DNA from: Stenomitos rutilans HA7619-LM2
GTDB taxonomy: Bacteria; Cyanobacteriota; Cyanobacteriia; Leptolyngbyales; Leptolyngbyaceae
Length of the DNA stretch: 64,000 bases
Assembly (NCBI GenBank): GCA_019358945.1
Contig: JAHHIE010000003.1
Location: forward strand, 1 to 64,000
Reading direction: 5' to 3'
Part shown: piece by piece, positions 16,154 through 24,633 of the stretch
Numbering within the stretch: position 1 is the stretch's first letter
How the letters are laid out: every line of letters starts with the position of its first letter
Translations under genes and position numbers: made by a program
The notes under the pieces: model-generated
Told to the model about the DNA's origin: nothing
The model's database searches: none
The model's input: only the letters and a program-made list of their open reading frames with translations

Positions 16154-16694
16154 TGCATCCCAAGCGTGCACTGTCTCATCGTGTAATCACGTCAAGATTC
16201 GGATAGATATTACAATAAACCCACAGAGGCTCCATCTAGCCAACGAAGGAGTATTAGATGCTCCAAAGAAACTGAATAGCCTCTTAATGTATTTCCTAAT
16301 CTACTGAGGCATGTTGATGCATCTAAAACTGCTGGCAGATCAAGGCCCTGTGCACCTTATTTGCCTGAGAAACGCTTTCAATGCTGTGAAGAACTTCATA
16401 ACCGAAGTCATGCTATCTTCGACCTGTGTGGTGGAGTTGGCTTTGGTTTGATACTCACGCCTGCCAGCCAAGATGCTGTAGCTCAAGCAAGCAACAGCGC
16501 TCGCATCCTTGAAACAGCACACTGACGTAGATGAACCTGTTCGTCATCGCTAAGGGAACTGGTGACCAATAAAATCCCAGGTTGAAGGGGGTGAATGAGT
16601 GCATGTGTGGATGAGCATTGGGATGTTATTTCCCAGCGAGGCCCTACCCGATGTCAATCACGATACGTTGAAAGAGCTTCACAACTGAGTGTCG
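16154..16694. promoter_or_regulatory. Spacer upstream of the oxidase genes with an inverted repeat
   Basis: TTAGATGC at 16254-16261 and its complement GCATCTAA at 16319-16326 form an inverted repeat about 60 bp across, upstream of ctaC. The rest (16330-16690) has a weak minus-strand frame of 60 codons with no recognised domain and no other gene. The size of the gap suggests the oxidase genes may have their own promoter, separate from the DUF2231 genes. Confidence 0.35.
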
Positions 16695-16946
16695 TTACCG
16701 GATAAAAGCAAAAGACACTATCACACATAAGCTGAGAACCAATGCAGTGATCAAAGCGTGTTCAACCCGACGACTAAAGAACCCAACGATCGCGGCGATA
16801 CATGCAACCATTAGCAACAGTCCAACGTAAATAGCAAATTGCCCACCATGATCGATAGTGGGATCATTTTGAAGACCAGAAGGAGACCGTAACGCGGTTG
16901 GATCAGGTAAAGGAGCATCCGCGAGTAGAGCGCTAAAGTTGATCAT
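16695..16946 (-). CDS. Small membrane protein in the ARTO cluster
   Basis: The 83-residue product has a polar N-terminus (PLPDPTALRSPSG) and two hydrophobic helices at about 37-55 and 62-81, separated by a basic turn SRRVEH. I recognise no family. It lies 27 bp after the second DUF2231 gene on the same strand and upstream of the oxidase genes, so it is probably co-transcribed with DUF2231. A role as accessory subunit or assembly factor of the oxidase is inferred from position only. Confidence 0.6.
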   Translation of the reverse strand: MINFSALLADAPLPDPTALRSPSGLQNDPTIDHGGQFAIYVGLLLMVACIAAIVGFFSRRVEHALITALVLSLCVIVSFAFIR

Positions 16947-16973
16947 TTCAATGTGACCTTAATAACGTTGATA

Positions 16974-17609
16974 TCACTTGTTGAACAGTCCGTACTCTTG
17001 TCCAGACGGCAGTTCATGAGTTGAATTTCCTCCTTGTCTTAACTGATGCACTGCCGTATTGTGAATCCCAAACTCATCGCCCAATTGTGCCCCTAAGGTT
17101 CCATGCAAATAGAGTGCTCCTAGTAAAACAACACCTACCAGCAAGTAACTCCACTGCACTTCTCTAAGACGATCTTTTCGCCAGCGATAGCGCTGTGCTC
17201 CTCGCCATAAAGCCATTCCAGCGATCGTTGCTAACAATGCAATGCCTCCCAATCCATGCAGCAACATGGTTGACTTGGCATCCAGGCCCCAACCGCTGAC
17301 TCGATCGGTGGGTGGAGTGGCTAACATCAGTTCAAAGAATCCGACTGCAACAGTAAAAAAGGTGATAATCGCTGCCCCTAACAAGTTGTACCAACCCACT
17401 TCATAAAACCCTGCACGAATGGCAGGAAGCGCTAAAAATTTGAAGATGGGTCTTCCCAACGGAAACAGCGTTCCAGCAATGTCAAAGATTACTGCAATGA
17501 TGAGCAGTCCTAATGTTAGGTGAACAAGTTGAGGATGAATGGGGATAGGGTAGGGCAGTCCATTTGCTCCCAGCTTTAATCCAGGTAGATTCAAGAGTAA
17601 GAGTATCAT
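16974..17609 (-). CDS. DUF2231 membrane protein (211 residues)
   Basis: The product has about five membrane helices and the DUF2231 signature near the N-terminus: GLPYPIPIHPQLVHLTLGLL, with conserved HPxxVH. The C-terminal half adds a helix pair and a polar tail. The start ATG at 17609 overlaps the stop of the upstream DUF2231 gene by 4 bp (ATGA). A longer frame to 17669 lies within that gene and is not used. Histidines on the membrane side could ligate haem or metal, but this is not shown. Location beside ARTO genes suggests a redox partner. Confidence 0.85.
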   Translation of the reverse strand: MILLLLNLPGLKLGANGLPYPIPIHPQLVHLTLGLLIIAVIFDIAGTLFPLGRPIFKFLALPAIRAGFYEVGWYNLLGAAIITFFTVAVGFFELMLATPPTDRVSGWGLDAKSTMLLHGLGGIALLATIAGMALWRGAQRYRWRKDRLREVQWSYLLVGVVLLGALYLHGTLGAQLGDEFGIHNTAVHQLRQGGNSTHELPSGQEYGLFNK

Positions 17610-18100
17610 TTCAAAAGCCCCTGTCGAGTTGCCTCTACTACAGGTTCTACATGCAGCCCATACACCCAAACAAGTTGACTACCCAGCATCATTTGAAAAA
17701 AGATTAGACAACTTAGAAGCGTTGTAAATCCTAAATAGAGCGGAGAAACTCTTAAAGGACTTTGATGGCGCATGGCAAAACGCCAAGCCGTAATAATGAC
17801 TAAAAAAGCCGCTAAAGACCATCCCATGACCGTATGTAAACTAAGCGTTGATTGGGCCTCTGCTTGAGGTTCTGCTAAACCTGCTTCAAATTGACCAAAA
17901 ATAACTGCAAGAAAAATAGAAATGGCAGCAACGATTAAGTTCCAAAAACTAACTTCAAACAAACGAGGTTTATGAGCAAAGTAACCTAACACATCGCACA
18001 CAAACGAACAAAACACCATTGCAATCACAAAGTGAACAATGATGGGGTGAATCGGATCAGGGTAAGGAAGCCCCTGCTGATTAAGCGATAAATGAAACAT
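17606..18100 (-). CDS. DUF2231 membrane protein (164 residues)
   Basis: This second DUF2231 member has four to five membrane helices and the same N-terminal pattern (GLPYPDPIHPIIVHFVIAM). It and the next gene overlap by ATGA, so they are translationally coupled and may form a heteromer. Paired histidines (IHP, IVH, LHT) resemble possible cofactor ligands; that is inference. It is the first gene of the minus-strand group leading to the oxidase. A tandem 24-bp repeat lies 67-114 bp upstream of its start. Confidence 0.85.
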   Translation of the reverse strand: MFHLSLNQQGLPYPDPIHPIIVHFVIAMVFCSFVCDVLGYFAHKPRLFEVSFWNLIVAAISIFLAVIFGQFEAGLAEPQAEAQSTLSLHTVMGWSLAAFLVIITAWRFAMRHQSPLRVSPLYLGFTTLLSCLIFFQMMLGSQLVWVYGLHVEPVVEATRQGLLK

Positions 18101-18166
18101 TACTTTTTAAATTAATCTTTAGTTGATGGGTTTCGTGTTTCTTGTTTATGGGAAATCGCTATCTAC

Positions 18167-18214
18167 ATTCATTCCACAGAATAGCGAAGTATTCATTCAA
18201 TAGAATAGTGAAGT
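18167..18214. promoter_or_regulatory. Tandem 24-bp direct repeat upstream of the DUF2231 genes
   Basis: Two adjacent 24-bp units (18167-18190 and 18191-18214) share ATTCATTC, AGAATAG and GAAGT and differ at only three positions or so. They lie 67-114 bp upstream of the DUF2231 start. The spacing and proximity to the start suggest a regulatory site for the oxidase-linked operon. The regulator is unknown. Confidence 0.45.
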
Positions 18215-18739
18215 CGGCATAAAAGGTATCTATCTCTTTAGAGATGTTTAGAAATACGGAGAAGTCAAAAGAGTTCAAGCAAGCCGACGCAGCATGAGGT
18301 GAATCATCGCAAGGTGAATGAGTGCCTCTGAGGCAGTAGGCAGTCGCTTATAATCGACGTTGAACCGACGACACCAGTGCAGCCAACCGTGAGTCCGCTC
18401 CACCATCCACCACTTAAGCAGCAGCAGGAAGCTTTTTGCGCCATCAGGATGCAGCACGACCTCGATAATTCGATCGTTCGGTCTGGCTGCCTTTCTTTAC
18501 CGTCTAGTCTAAACTCTAGACGGGATCAACGCTTTGACTCTCATGACAATACTCCTGATAGAACCCAATCGTTTTAAGCAAAGGGAACACACGCTGTAGG
18601 CAGAAAAACCGAAGAAGGCATGGGTAATGGGGACGGGGGATGGGTTAGAAGTCGCAAAGACGAGTGAGCATCGCTACATTGAAAGCTCCCTTCAGTTCTG
18701 CCTTTTACCTTTTGCCCTTTACCTTTTGCCTTCTTCCCC
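18215..18739. other. Spacer with IS remnant, hairpin and heptamer tract
   Basis: Besides the transposase remnant, the spacer holds an 8-bp-stem hairpin at 18500-18523 and a pyrimidine-rich tract at about 18700-18735 built of TTTTACC/TTTTGCC/CTTTACC words. That tract is another of the short heptamer repeats and ends next to the following gene's stop codon. Confidence 0.45.
18275..18457 (-). pseudogene. IS5-type transposase C-terminal remnant
   Basis: About 60 residues remain: the end of a DDE transposase with WWMVERTHGWLHWCRRFN, then DYKRLPTASEALIHLAMI and the terminal MLRRLA. This is the C-terminal catalytic Glu region of IS5-family (IS427/ISL2-like) transposases. Upstream the frame is interrupted by stops and there is no DDE N-terminal part, so the copy is dead. 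A hairpin CCGTCTAG/CTAGACGG lies at 18500-18523. Confidence 0.8.
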
Positions 18740-18967
18740 TCATACTTCGATAATCAACGTAGAAGTATCCTCAACTCCAACGATCGTGACCGTCTGACCG
18801 GGCAGCAGTTGAATGATTTGGATTTGCCCCATCGAGACAAGTAGCTTAAACCGCCAGGATGTACCACCATACGCTACTCTCAAAGTCCCGGTATCGGATG
18901 CTTCTAATTTGGCGGCAACTTGTTGCGGTAAATGGCGAAGCGGCTTTGGTTTAAAGAAATCACTCAT
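18740..18967 (-). CDS. Small NfeD-like OB-fold domain protein
   Basis: The 75-residue product from ATG 18967 has the beta pattern of the C-terminal NfeD domain: GTLRVAYGGTSWRFKLL, then LLPGQTVTIVGVEDTSTLIIEV. NfeD domains are soluble OB-folds usually attached to a membrane protease or found with SPFH/stomatin proteins. Here the domain stands alone, with no membrane part and no stomatin gene nearby. The frame is open further upstream to 19189 without support. A partner elsewhere is likely. Confidence 0.6.
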   Translation of the reverse strand: MSDFFKPKPLRHLPQQVAAKLEASDTGTLRVAYGGTSWRFKLLVSMGQIQIIQLLPGQTVTIVGVEDTSTLIIEV

Positions 18968-19200
18968 GACGATGGTTCTCCATAGGATAGGGGTCAACAC
19001 AAGACAGCAAAAAGCAGACAACAAAAAAGCCAGCACGTGATGTTCACGTTGCTGACTATGGACTTCGAGCCTCTTAGAGTCAGATGCAATGGGTATTAGA
19101 TGGCATGATGCATCAGCGCGATTTTGCGTTACCAGCGTCAGGGGTTCTAGCCTGTGCGATCGCTGGAACGGTCTCAAGCCAAAGGACATCCTGACAGGGG

Positions 19201-19584
19201 TTAAGTGGACGATCGCCAGCGCAGCACCTGCAAGTCAATCTGTTGGTAAAGCTGCTGGATATGCTGCAACTCTGCTTCAGCCAACAATTGACGCTGACAA
19301 ACGTGGCCGCCAATTTCCACAATGGTTTGAAAATTGCCTCTCCGACTGCTGGTGATAAACTCACCGTGCTGGGTGATAGACAACATCTCGATCAAACGAA
19401 ACGCTGTGTGAGAGAAAACAGAAGGAAGTGCAATCAATGTAGTCTGGCTCACACGCTGACCACTCGATCGACCTTCCAGTAAAAATGTATCTCCCGGTAA
19501 GGTCGGTGAAGGGTGGCTGTGAAGCCCAACAAACATCTGAATGGCATCTGCACCTGTCCAAAACTTGGCGATCGATGGGGGCAT
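19201..19584 (-). CDS. Conserved hypothetical protein
   Basis: The 127-residue product (start ATG 19584, preceded by GAGG) begins PPSIAKFWTGADAIQMFVG. It shows no recognisable catalytic motif, no signal peptide and no membrane helix. Composition is soluble, with a Gln-rich C-terminal helix (LQHIQQLYQQIDLQ). I do not recognise the family. The neighbours, an NfeD-like protein and a divergent STAND gene, give no clear functional link. Confidence 0.5.
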   Translation of the reverse strand: MPPSIAKFWTGADAIQMFVGLHSHPSPTLPGDTFLLEGRSSGQRVSQTTLIALPSVFSHTAFRLIEMLSITQHGEFITSSRRGNFQTIVEIGGHVCQRQLLAEAELQHIQQLYQQIDLQVLRWRSST

Positions 19585-20177
19585 AGCGACGTTCCTCAAT
19601 AAAGTGTTTCGATAAACCCATTGGGGCAATTGGCTAAAGCAGCAGCACCAATGACCTGATCTGAATCAGAAACGCTACAGTCTCACTCTCACACAACGGT
19701 AGGCTAGCTATAATATAAAGATAGAAGCCTGGAAGTTAAAGGTAAAAGAATGATAGCAGACTTACTTGAGCTAGCGCTTTAGTAATATTTTCTATCTTTG
19801 ATGTAAAACTTATCTCACAAAACCTAGAGGCAAGCCTGTAGCTTATGCTACATTTTGTCGCTATTGAGCCAAAAGGCTGTGATTTCAGTTATTTATTACC
19901 TCACTCATGTGAGGTAGGCATGTTTTTTAGTGCGTCAGACGGTTACATTGCCTAGTTTTGTAAGCATCCATGCAGAATCGGCCTATCATGCGCTTTATAA
20001 AGATGGGTGATTGAATCCTCTATGTATCGGTAGTGTAAAGAGTGTCCTGACAACCTTGAGGGGGCGATAAAGCCTTGCTGCCTGTTCTCGGTCGGCTCTA
20101 CCGTTCGTGCTATAACGATTTCACTCACATATCGATACTTTTTATCTAGCGCGTGTGTTCAAGGAGTGTTTGGTTTC
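19585..20177. promoter_or_regulatory. Upstream region of the NB-ARC/WD40 gene; orphan hairpin with T-run
   Basis: A TATAAT box lies at 19709-19714 without a good -35. A stem TACCTCAC/GTGAGGTA with a 4-nt loop lies at 19897-19916 and is followed by T6 at 19923-19928, like a plus-strand intrinsic terminator. No ORF lies between them, so a small RNA of about 200 nt is possible. AAGGAG at 20161-20166 is the ribosome site for the next gene. Confidence 0.35.
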
Positions 20178-23100
20178 ATGTCTAACATCCCTGATAGCTT
20201 CGTCACCGAAATGGCAACTAGGAATGGGGTCACCCGCACAGAGCTAGAAGCGCTCTTGCTCGCGTTGGACGATCGCCCCGGTGCCGAGATTGCAAAAGCA
20301 CTGGAAATTAGTGAAGCAGCGGTGCGTAAGCGGCTGGGTGAAAGCTACAAAAAGTTTCACATTGACGCGGGCGGCAACAAAAAGCTCACGCACCTGAAAC
20401 AAAAACTCCTCCTTGAATATCAGTTACGCCAACCCAATCAAATTCAACGCACTCAAGATTGGGGCGAAGCCGTTGATGTGATTGATTTTTGCGGACGTGA
20501 AACCCAACTCGCAGAGCTAGAAGATTGGATTGTTGGAAGCACGCTAGGGCGCGATCGCGCGGGCCGCTGTCGGTTGGTTGCAGTCTTGGGGATTGGCGGT
20601 ATTGGTAAAACAACTCTGGCGGCTCGGATTGCCAGACAGGTACAGGATCAATTTGAGTACGTCATCTGGCGATCGCTGCGCAACACACCGTCCCTTAACG
20701 ACATCCTGGCAGAACTGCTCAAGTTTCTACCTGGCTCCGAAGCTGAATTACCGGATGATGAAAACAGCCGTCTGCTGCGCTTACTTCAGATCTTGCGAGA
20801 CCATCGGTGTCTGATTATTCTCGACAATGTGGAATCGATTCTGCGGAGTGGTGAAGGCAAAGACTACGATCGCGCAGGCGAGTACAAAGAAGGGTACGAC
20901 CTGTACGGGTATCTCTTCAAAAAGCTGGGTGAAACGTCACACAAAAGCTGCTTGCTGTTAACCAGTCGTGAAAAGCCTAAAGATGCCGCTGCGTTAGAAG
21001 GTAAAAATCTGCCGGTCAAAGTGCTACAACTTGCTGGACTCACGCCTGCTGAAGCACAGCTCATTCTAAAAGATAAAGGCTTAGAAGGCACTGAAGCAGA
21101 ACTCGCTGAATTGGTTAAGCGCTACTCTGGTAATCCGCTAGCGCTCAAAATTGTAGCGACCACTATTCATAACTTATTCAATAATACGATCGCGGCCTTT
21201 CTCACTCAAATCAAGCAAGAAACAGCCGTTTATGGCGATATTCGTGCTCTCTTAGATCAGCAATTTGCACGCCTTTCTAACTTAGAAAAACGAGTAATGG
21301 TTTGGTTGGCGATTAACCGTGATCCCGTTTCGATGGCAGATTTACGAGACGATATCCCCATTCCCGAATCGTCGATGCGGTTGCTAGAAGCCGTGGAATC
21401 TCTCTCGCGTCGATCGCTCATTGTTGGCGCACCCGAATCAGGCAAGCTCAGTCAACTGCCTGCCATTATGGAATACACCACTGAGTACTTAGTGGAATAT
21501 GTAACGGCTGAAATTAATCAATTGTTAGAGCAACCAGAGGAAGCTATTTTTAGCTGGAGAAAACTGCGGTTCTTAAATAGTTACTCGTTAGTGAAAGCCG
21601 AAGCCTTAGACCACATTCGCAAAGCCCAACAAAAAGAAATTCTAGAGCCGATCAAGACTAAGCTACTTGATTTGTATGAGGCAGATCTTGAAGCACGCAT
21701 TCGTCGCAGTTTCGATCGTCTACGTGGGCAACCGTTTACCAAAAAGGGATACGCGATCGGCAATCTCATTAATTTACTCTGCCAGATGCAAAGCAATGTG
21801 ACTCAGGCAGACTTGAGTGGACGCGATTTTTCAGCGCTCACGATCTGGCGTGCCTATTTAAAGAACGTCAAGCTTCAGGACACCAGCTTCACCCATGCCG
21901 ATCTGGGCGGTTCAGTGTTTGCTGAGATCCTGGGACTAGCCAGCCTGGTTTCCGTGCAGTACAGCCCCGATGGCAACCTCTTTGCCACCGGAGGGGGTGA
22001 GGGTGAAATTCGGCTCTGGCAGGCGGCTGACAATAAGCAAACCCATCGCTCTAAAGGTCACACAGCCTGGGTTTGGGCACTTGCCTTTAGCCCAGACAGT
22101 CAGTTACTGGTCAGCGGCAGCGAAGACCACACCATCAAAATTTGGGACGTGCAGATGGGCAAATGCCTTCACACGCTCGACCAGCACTCAGGTAAGGTCT
22201 ACAGCGTTGCCTTCAGTCCCGATGGCAAGACGATCGCCAGCGGTAGCGAAGACCAGACCATCAAACTCTGGGACGCCAGCAGTGGACAATGCTTGACAAC
22301 GCTCAAAGAGCATCATGATTCGGTCTGGTCGGTTTCGTTTAACCCGATCGAGCCAAAGCATTTGGTGAGCGGTAGTGCAGATGGCACCATCAAACTATGG
22401 GATAGTCAGGGCAAATGCCTGAAAACGTTGATGGGGCATTCCAGCCAGGTTTATTCGGTTCGCTTTAGCCCTGACGGACAACGGCTTGCCAGCAGCAGCG
22501 AAGACCAGATGGTCAAACTTTGGCATGTGCAGACTGGCAAGTGCCTGGAAACGTTGAAAGGACACAGCAAAAAAGTACATGCCGTTCGCTTTAGCCCCGA
22601 TGGCAGAACCCTTGCCAGTAGCGGCGAAGATCGCATCATTAAGCTCTGGAATAGTCAAACAGGCGAATGCCTGAAAAATCTGACGGGACACATTAGCCAG
22701 GTCTGGTCAATTTCCTTTAGCCCCGATGGACGCACACTCCTGAGCAGCAGTGATGATCAGGCGGTTCGGCTTTGGGATGCGACCAGTGGCAAAGCGCTCA
22801 ACGTCTTGCAAGGATACGCGTTAGGCGTTTACTCGGTTGCCTTTAGCGCCGATGGGCAAATCGTTGCCAGCGGTGGTGATGACAATATCGTGCGGCTCTG
22901 GAATCTGCATCACGAACAGCATGACATCCTGCAAGACCCCAAAAGTAAAGGACGGCTACGATCGGTGACGTTCAGCCCGCAAGAGCCGCTACTAGCAACC
23001 GGAGGCAGCGATTACACCATTCGACTGTGGGATCTACGCGATCGCCAAAACCCGCACTGCCAGCTGTTAGAAGGGCATACTCACTGGGTCTGGACGGTGA

Positions 23101-23810
23101 CGTTTAGCCCCGATGGCAAAACTCTTGCTAGCAGCAGCGAAGATCGCACTGTTCGGCTATGGGATGTCACTAGCAGGCAATGCATCAACGTGCTTGAAGG
23201 GCACACTCACTGGATTGGAACGGTAGCGTTTAGCCCTGACGGACAGACGATCGCCAGTGGTGATGCGGATGGCAAGGTGAAACTGTGGGATGTGCCGACG
23301 GGGCAGTGCCTGCAAACGCTGTCAGATCACGAAGACCTCGTGTGGTCGATCGCCTTTAACCCTGACGGCAAAACCCTCGCCAGCGGCAGCAAAGATCAGA
23401 GCGTCAAACTGTGGGACGTTGCAACGGGTAAATGCCTTCAAACGCTTAAAGACCATACCCAGCAGGTGTTTACGATCGCCTTTAGCCCCGACGGAAAAAC
23501 CCTCGCCAGCGGCAGCGGCGATGCAACGGTGAAACTCTGGGATGTCAGCAGTGGCACCTGCCAAGACACCCTTCGGCGTGGACATACAGCGGCTATCCGT
23601 GCCGTAGCCTTCAACCAGGACGGTAAATTGCTGGTGAGTGGCAGCGAAGATGGCTCCGTACAGCTTTGGGATGTGCACAAATGTAGCCGTCTGCGGCAGC
23701 TCAAGTTCGATCGCCTCTACGAAGGCATGGACATTACAGGCGCAACCGGACTCACCGAAGCTCAAAAGTCCTCACTCAAGGCACTCGGTGCGGTTGAACT
23801 GGAGAAGTGA
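20178..23810 (+). CDS. STAND NTPase: HTH - NB-ARC - 14 WD40 repeats
   Basis: The 1210-residue product has an N-terminal HTH-like region (about 15-62, GAEIAKALEISEAAVRKRLG). The NB-ARC NTPase has P-loop GIGGIGKTT at 138-146, Walker B LIILDNVE at about 212-219, the LLTSREKP sensor and GNPLALKIV. A pentapeptide-like stretch (ADLSGRDFSALTIWRAYLKN) precedes 14 WD40 units, enough for two seven-bladed propellers. The tail ends in GATGLTEAQKSSLKALGAVE. STAND proteins oligomerise when the sensor, here WD40, detects a trigger. No effector domain is visible, so the HTH may recruit one. AAGGAG supports ATG 20178. Confidence 0.93.
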   Translation: MSNIPDSFVTEMATRNGVTRTELEALLLALDDRPGAEIAKALEISEAAVRKRLGESYKKFHIDAGGNKKLTHLKQKLLLEYQLRQPNQIQRTQDWGEAVDVIDFCGRETQLAELEDWIVGSTLGRDRAGRCRLVAVLGIGGIGKTTLAARIARQVQDQFEYVIWRSLRNTPSLNDILAELLKFLPGSEAELPDDENSRLLRLLQILRDHRCLIILDNVESILRSGEGKDYDRAGEYKEGYDLYGYLFKKLGETSHKSCLLLTSREKPKDAAALEGKNLPVKVLQLAGLTPAEAQLILKDKGLEGTEAELAELVKRYSGNPLALKIVATTIHNLFNNTIAAFLTQIKQETAVYGDIRALLDQQFARLSNLEKRVMVWLAINRDPVSMADLRDDIPIPESSMRLLEAVESLSRRSLIVGAPESGKLSQLPAIMEYTTEYLVEYVTAEINQLLEQPEEAIFSWRKLRFLNSYSLVKAEALDHIRKAQQKEILEPIKTKLLDLYEADLEARIRRSFDRLRGQPFTKKGYAIGNLINLLCQMQSNVTQADLSGRDFSALTIWRAYLKNVKLQDTSFTHADLGGSVFAEILGLASLVSVQYSPDGNLFATGGGEGEIRLWQAADNKQTHRSKGHTAWVWALAFSPDSQLLVSGSEDHTIKIWDVQMGKCLHTLDQHSGKVYSVAFSPDGKTIASGSEDQTIKLWDASSGQCLTTLKEHHDSVWSVSFNPIEPKHLVSGSADGTIKLWDSQGKCLKTLMGHSSQVYSVRFSPDGQRLASSSEDQMVKLWHVQTGKCLETLKGHSKKVHAVRFSPDGRTLASSGEDRIIKLWNSQTGECLKNLTGHISQVWSISFSPDGRTLLSSSDDQAVRLWDATSGKALNVLQGYALGVYSVAFSADGQIVASGGDDNIVRLWNLHHEQHDILQDPKSKGRLRSVTFSPQEPLLATGGSDYTIRLWDLRDRQNPHCQLLEGHTHWVWTVTFSPDGKTLASSSEDRTVRLWDVTSRQCINVLEGHTHWIGTVAFSPDGQTIASGDADGKVKLWDVPTGQCLQTLSDHEDLVWSIAFNPDGKTLASGSKDQSVKLWDVATGKCLQTLKDHTQQVFTIAFSPDGKTLASGSGDATVKLWDVSSGTCQDTLRRGHTAAIRAVAFNQDGKLLVSGSEDGSVQLWDVHKCSRLRQLKFDRLYEGMDITGATGLTEAQKSSLKALGAVELEK

Positions 23811-23881
23811 GCGGGGGCGATCGTCGTTAAATGGCTCTAAGATAGAAGTACCGCCCTTTTAAGCTAGCTTCCAAGTAAGTT

Positions 23882-24118
23882 ATGACGACTCTACCGCTGA
23901 CTGAGCCTGTCGCCTTAGAGGTACCCTCGTTGCCGCGAGCCGCTTTGGATGAGCTATATCATTTCTTGCAATATTTGCAATTCAAATACAGCGTCGATTT
24001 AGATTCAACGCTTGAGGCACTAGAAGACGAGATCGATGGGGTTGATGCCGATACGGCTTTACAAGAAGCAGGAGAAATCTCTCTAGCTAGCTTGAAGCAA
24101 GATTTGGGGTTGGAGTGA
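23882..24118 (+). CDS. Antitoxin of a RelBE/ParDE-type pair
   Basis: The 78-residue acidic protein (DLDSTLEALEDEIDGVDADTALQEAGEISLASLKQDLGLE) precedes a RelE-fold toxin and overlaps it by GTGA, the standard order of type II modules. Cyanobacterial antitoxins of this kind have an N-terminal DNA-binding part and an acidic toxin-binding tail. The N-terminus here is short and not clearly ribbon-helix-helix, so the family is assigned by position and composition. Confidence 0.72.
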   Translation: MTTLPLTEPVALEVPSLPRAALDELYHFLQYLQFKYSVDLDSTLEALEDEIDGVDADTALQEAGEISLASLKQDLGLE

Positions 24119-24375
24119 GTTATCAAGTTTTTATTAAGTCTGCTGCACAACGGCAACTTAAAAAACTCACGCTGGCGACTCAGAAAGACATCATTGCACT
24201 GATTGAAAGTTTGTCAGAGGAGCCTAGACCATCAGGCTGCAAGAAGCTCAAGCAGCGACAAAATCAGTACCGTGTGCGCTCAGGCGACTACCGCATCATC
24301 TACAGCATTGAGGATATTTCCTTGATTGTGAGAGTGGTTAAGGTTGGTCATCGTCGGGATGTCTATGAAGAGTAG
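24115..24375 (+). CDS. RelE/ParE-family toxin
   Basis: The 86-residue basic protein has the RelE/ParE fold pattern: YQVFIKSAAQRQLKKL at the start, a helix pair, KLKQRQNQYRVRSGDYRIIYSI, and the terminal VVKVGHRRDVYE. The R-x-G-DYRIIY and HRRDVY motifs are typical of RelE-type ribosome-dependent mRNA interferases. Translation starts at GTG 24115, overlapping the antitoxin stop by 4 bp. It lies just downstream of the large STAND gene and may stabilise this accessory block. Confidence 0.88.
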   Translation: MSYQVFIKSAAQRQLKKLTLATQKDIIALIESLSEEPRPSGCKKLKQRQNQYRVRSGDYRIIYSIEDISLIVRVVKVGHRRDVYEE

Positions 24376-24633
24376 CGGCTCATCAAGATTCTGTCGCTGA
24401 CTTGCCTAGGAAGCGTCGTCAATTAAGCTAAGAAACCTTGCGTATAAGCCTTACCGCGCCCGTCCTCACAAATAAGCTAGGGGCTGGAACCCTTGCTGTT
24501 AGCTATGTATATGAATCATTGATGACAGCCCCTAGCAATCTCAAACTCACGGCTTTAAGTAATTTCTCTATAGCATCTGCAAGCTCTATTTTGCCTATAC
24601 TACATCAGGTCTTTGCTCAGAAGGGATTTGACA

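Noticed and set aside
16340-16522. 60-codon minus-strand ORF upstream of ctaC, considered as a transposase remnant
   Set aside because: No transposase motif could be found in any frame and no ribosome site is present.
22000-23700. Regular ~125-bp periodicity, considered as a repeat array or CRISPR-like structure
   Set aside because: It is the codon-level periodicity of WD40 units in a single long ORF.
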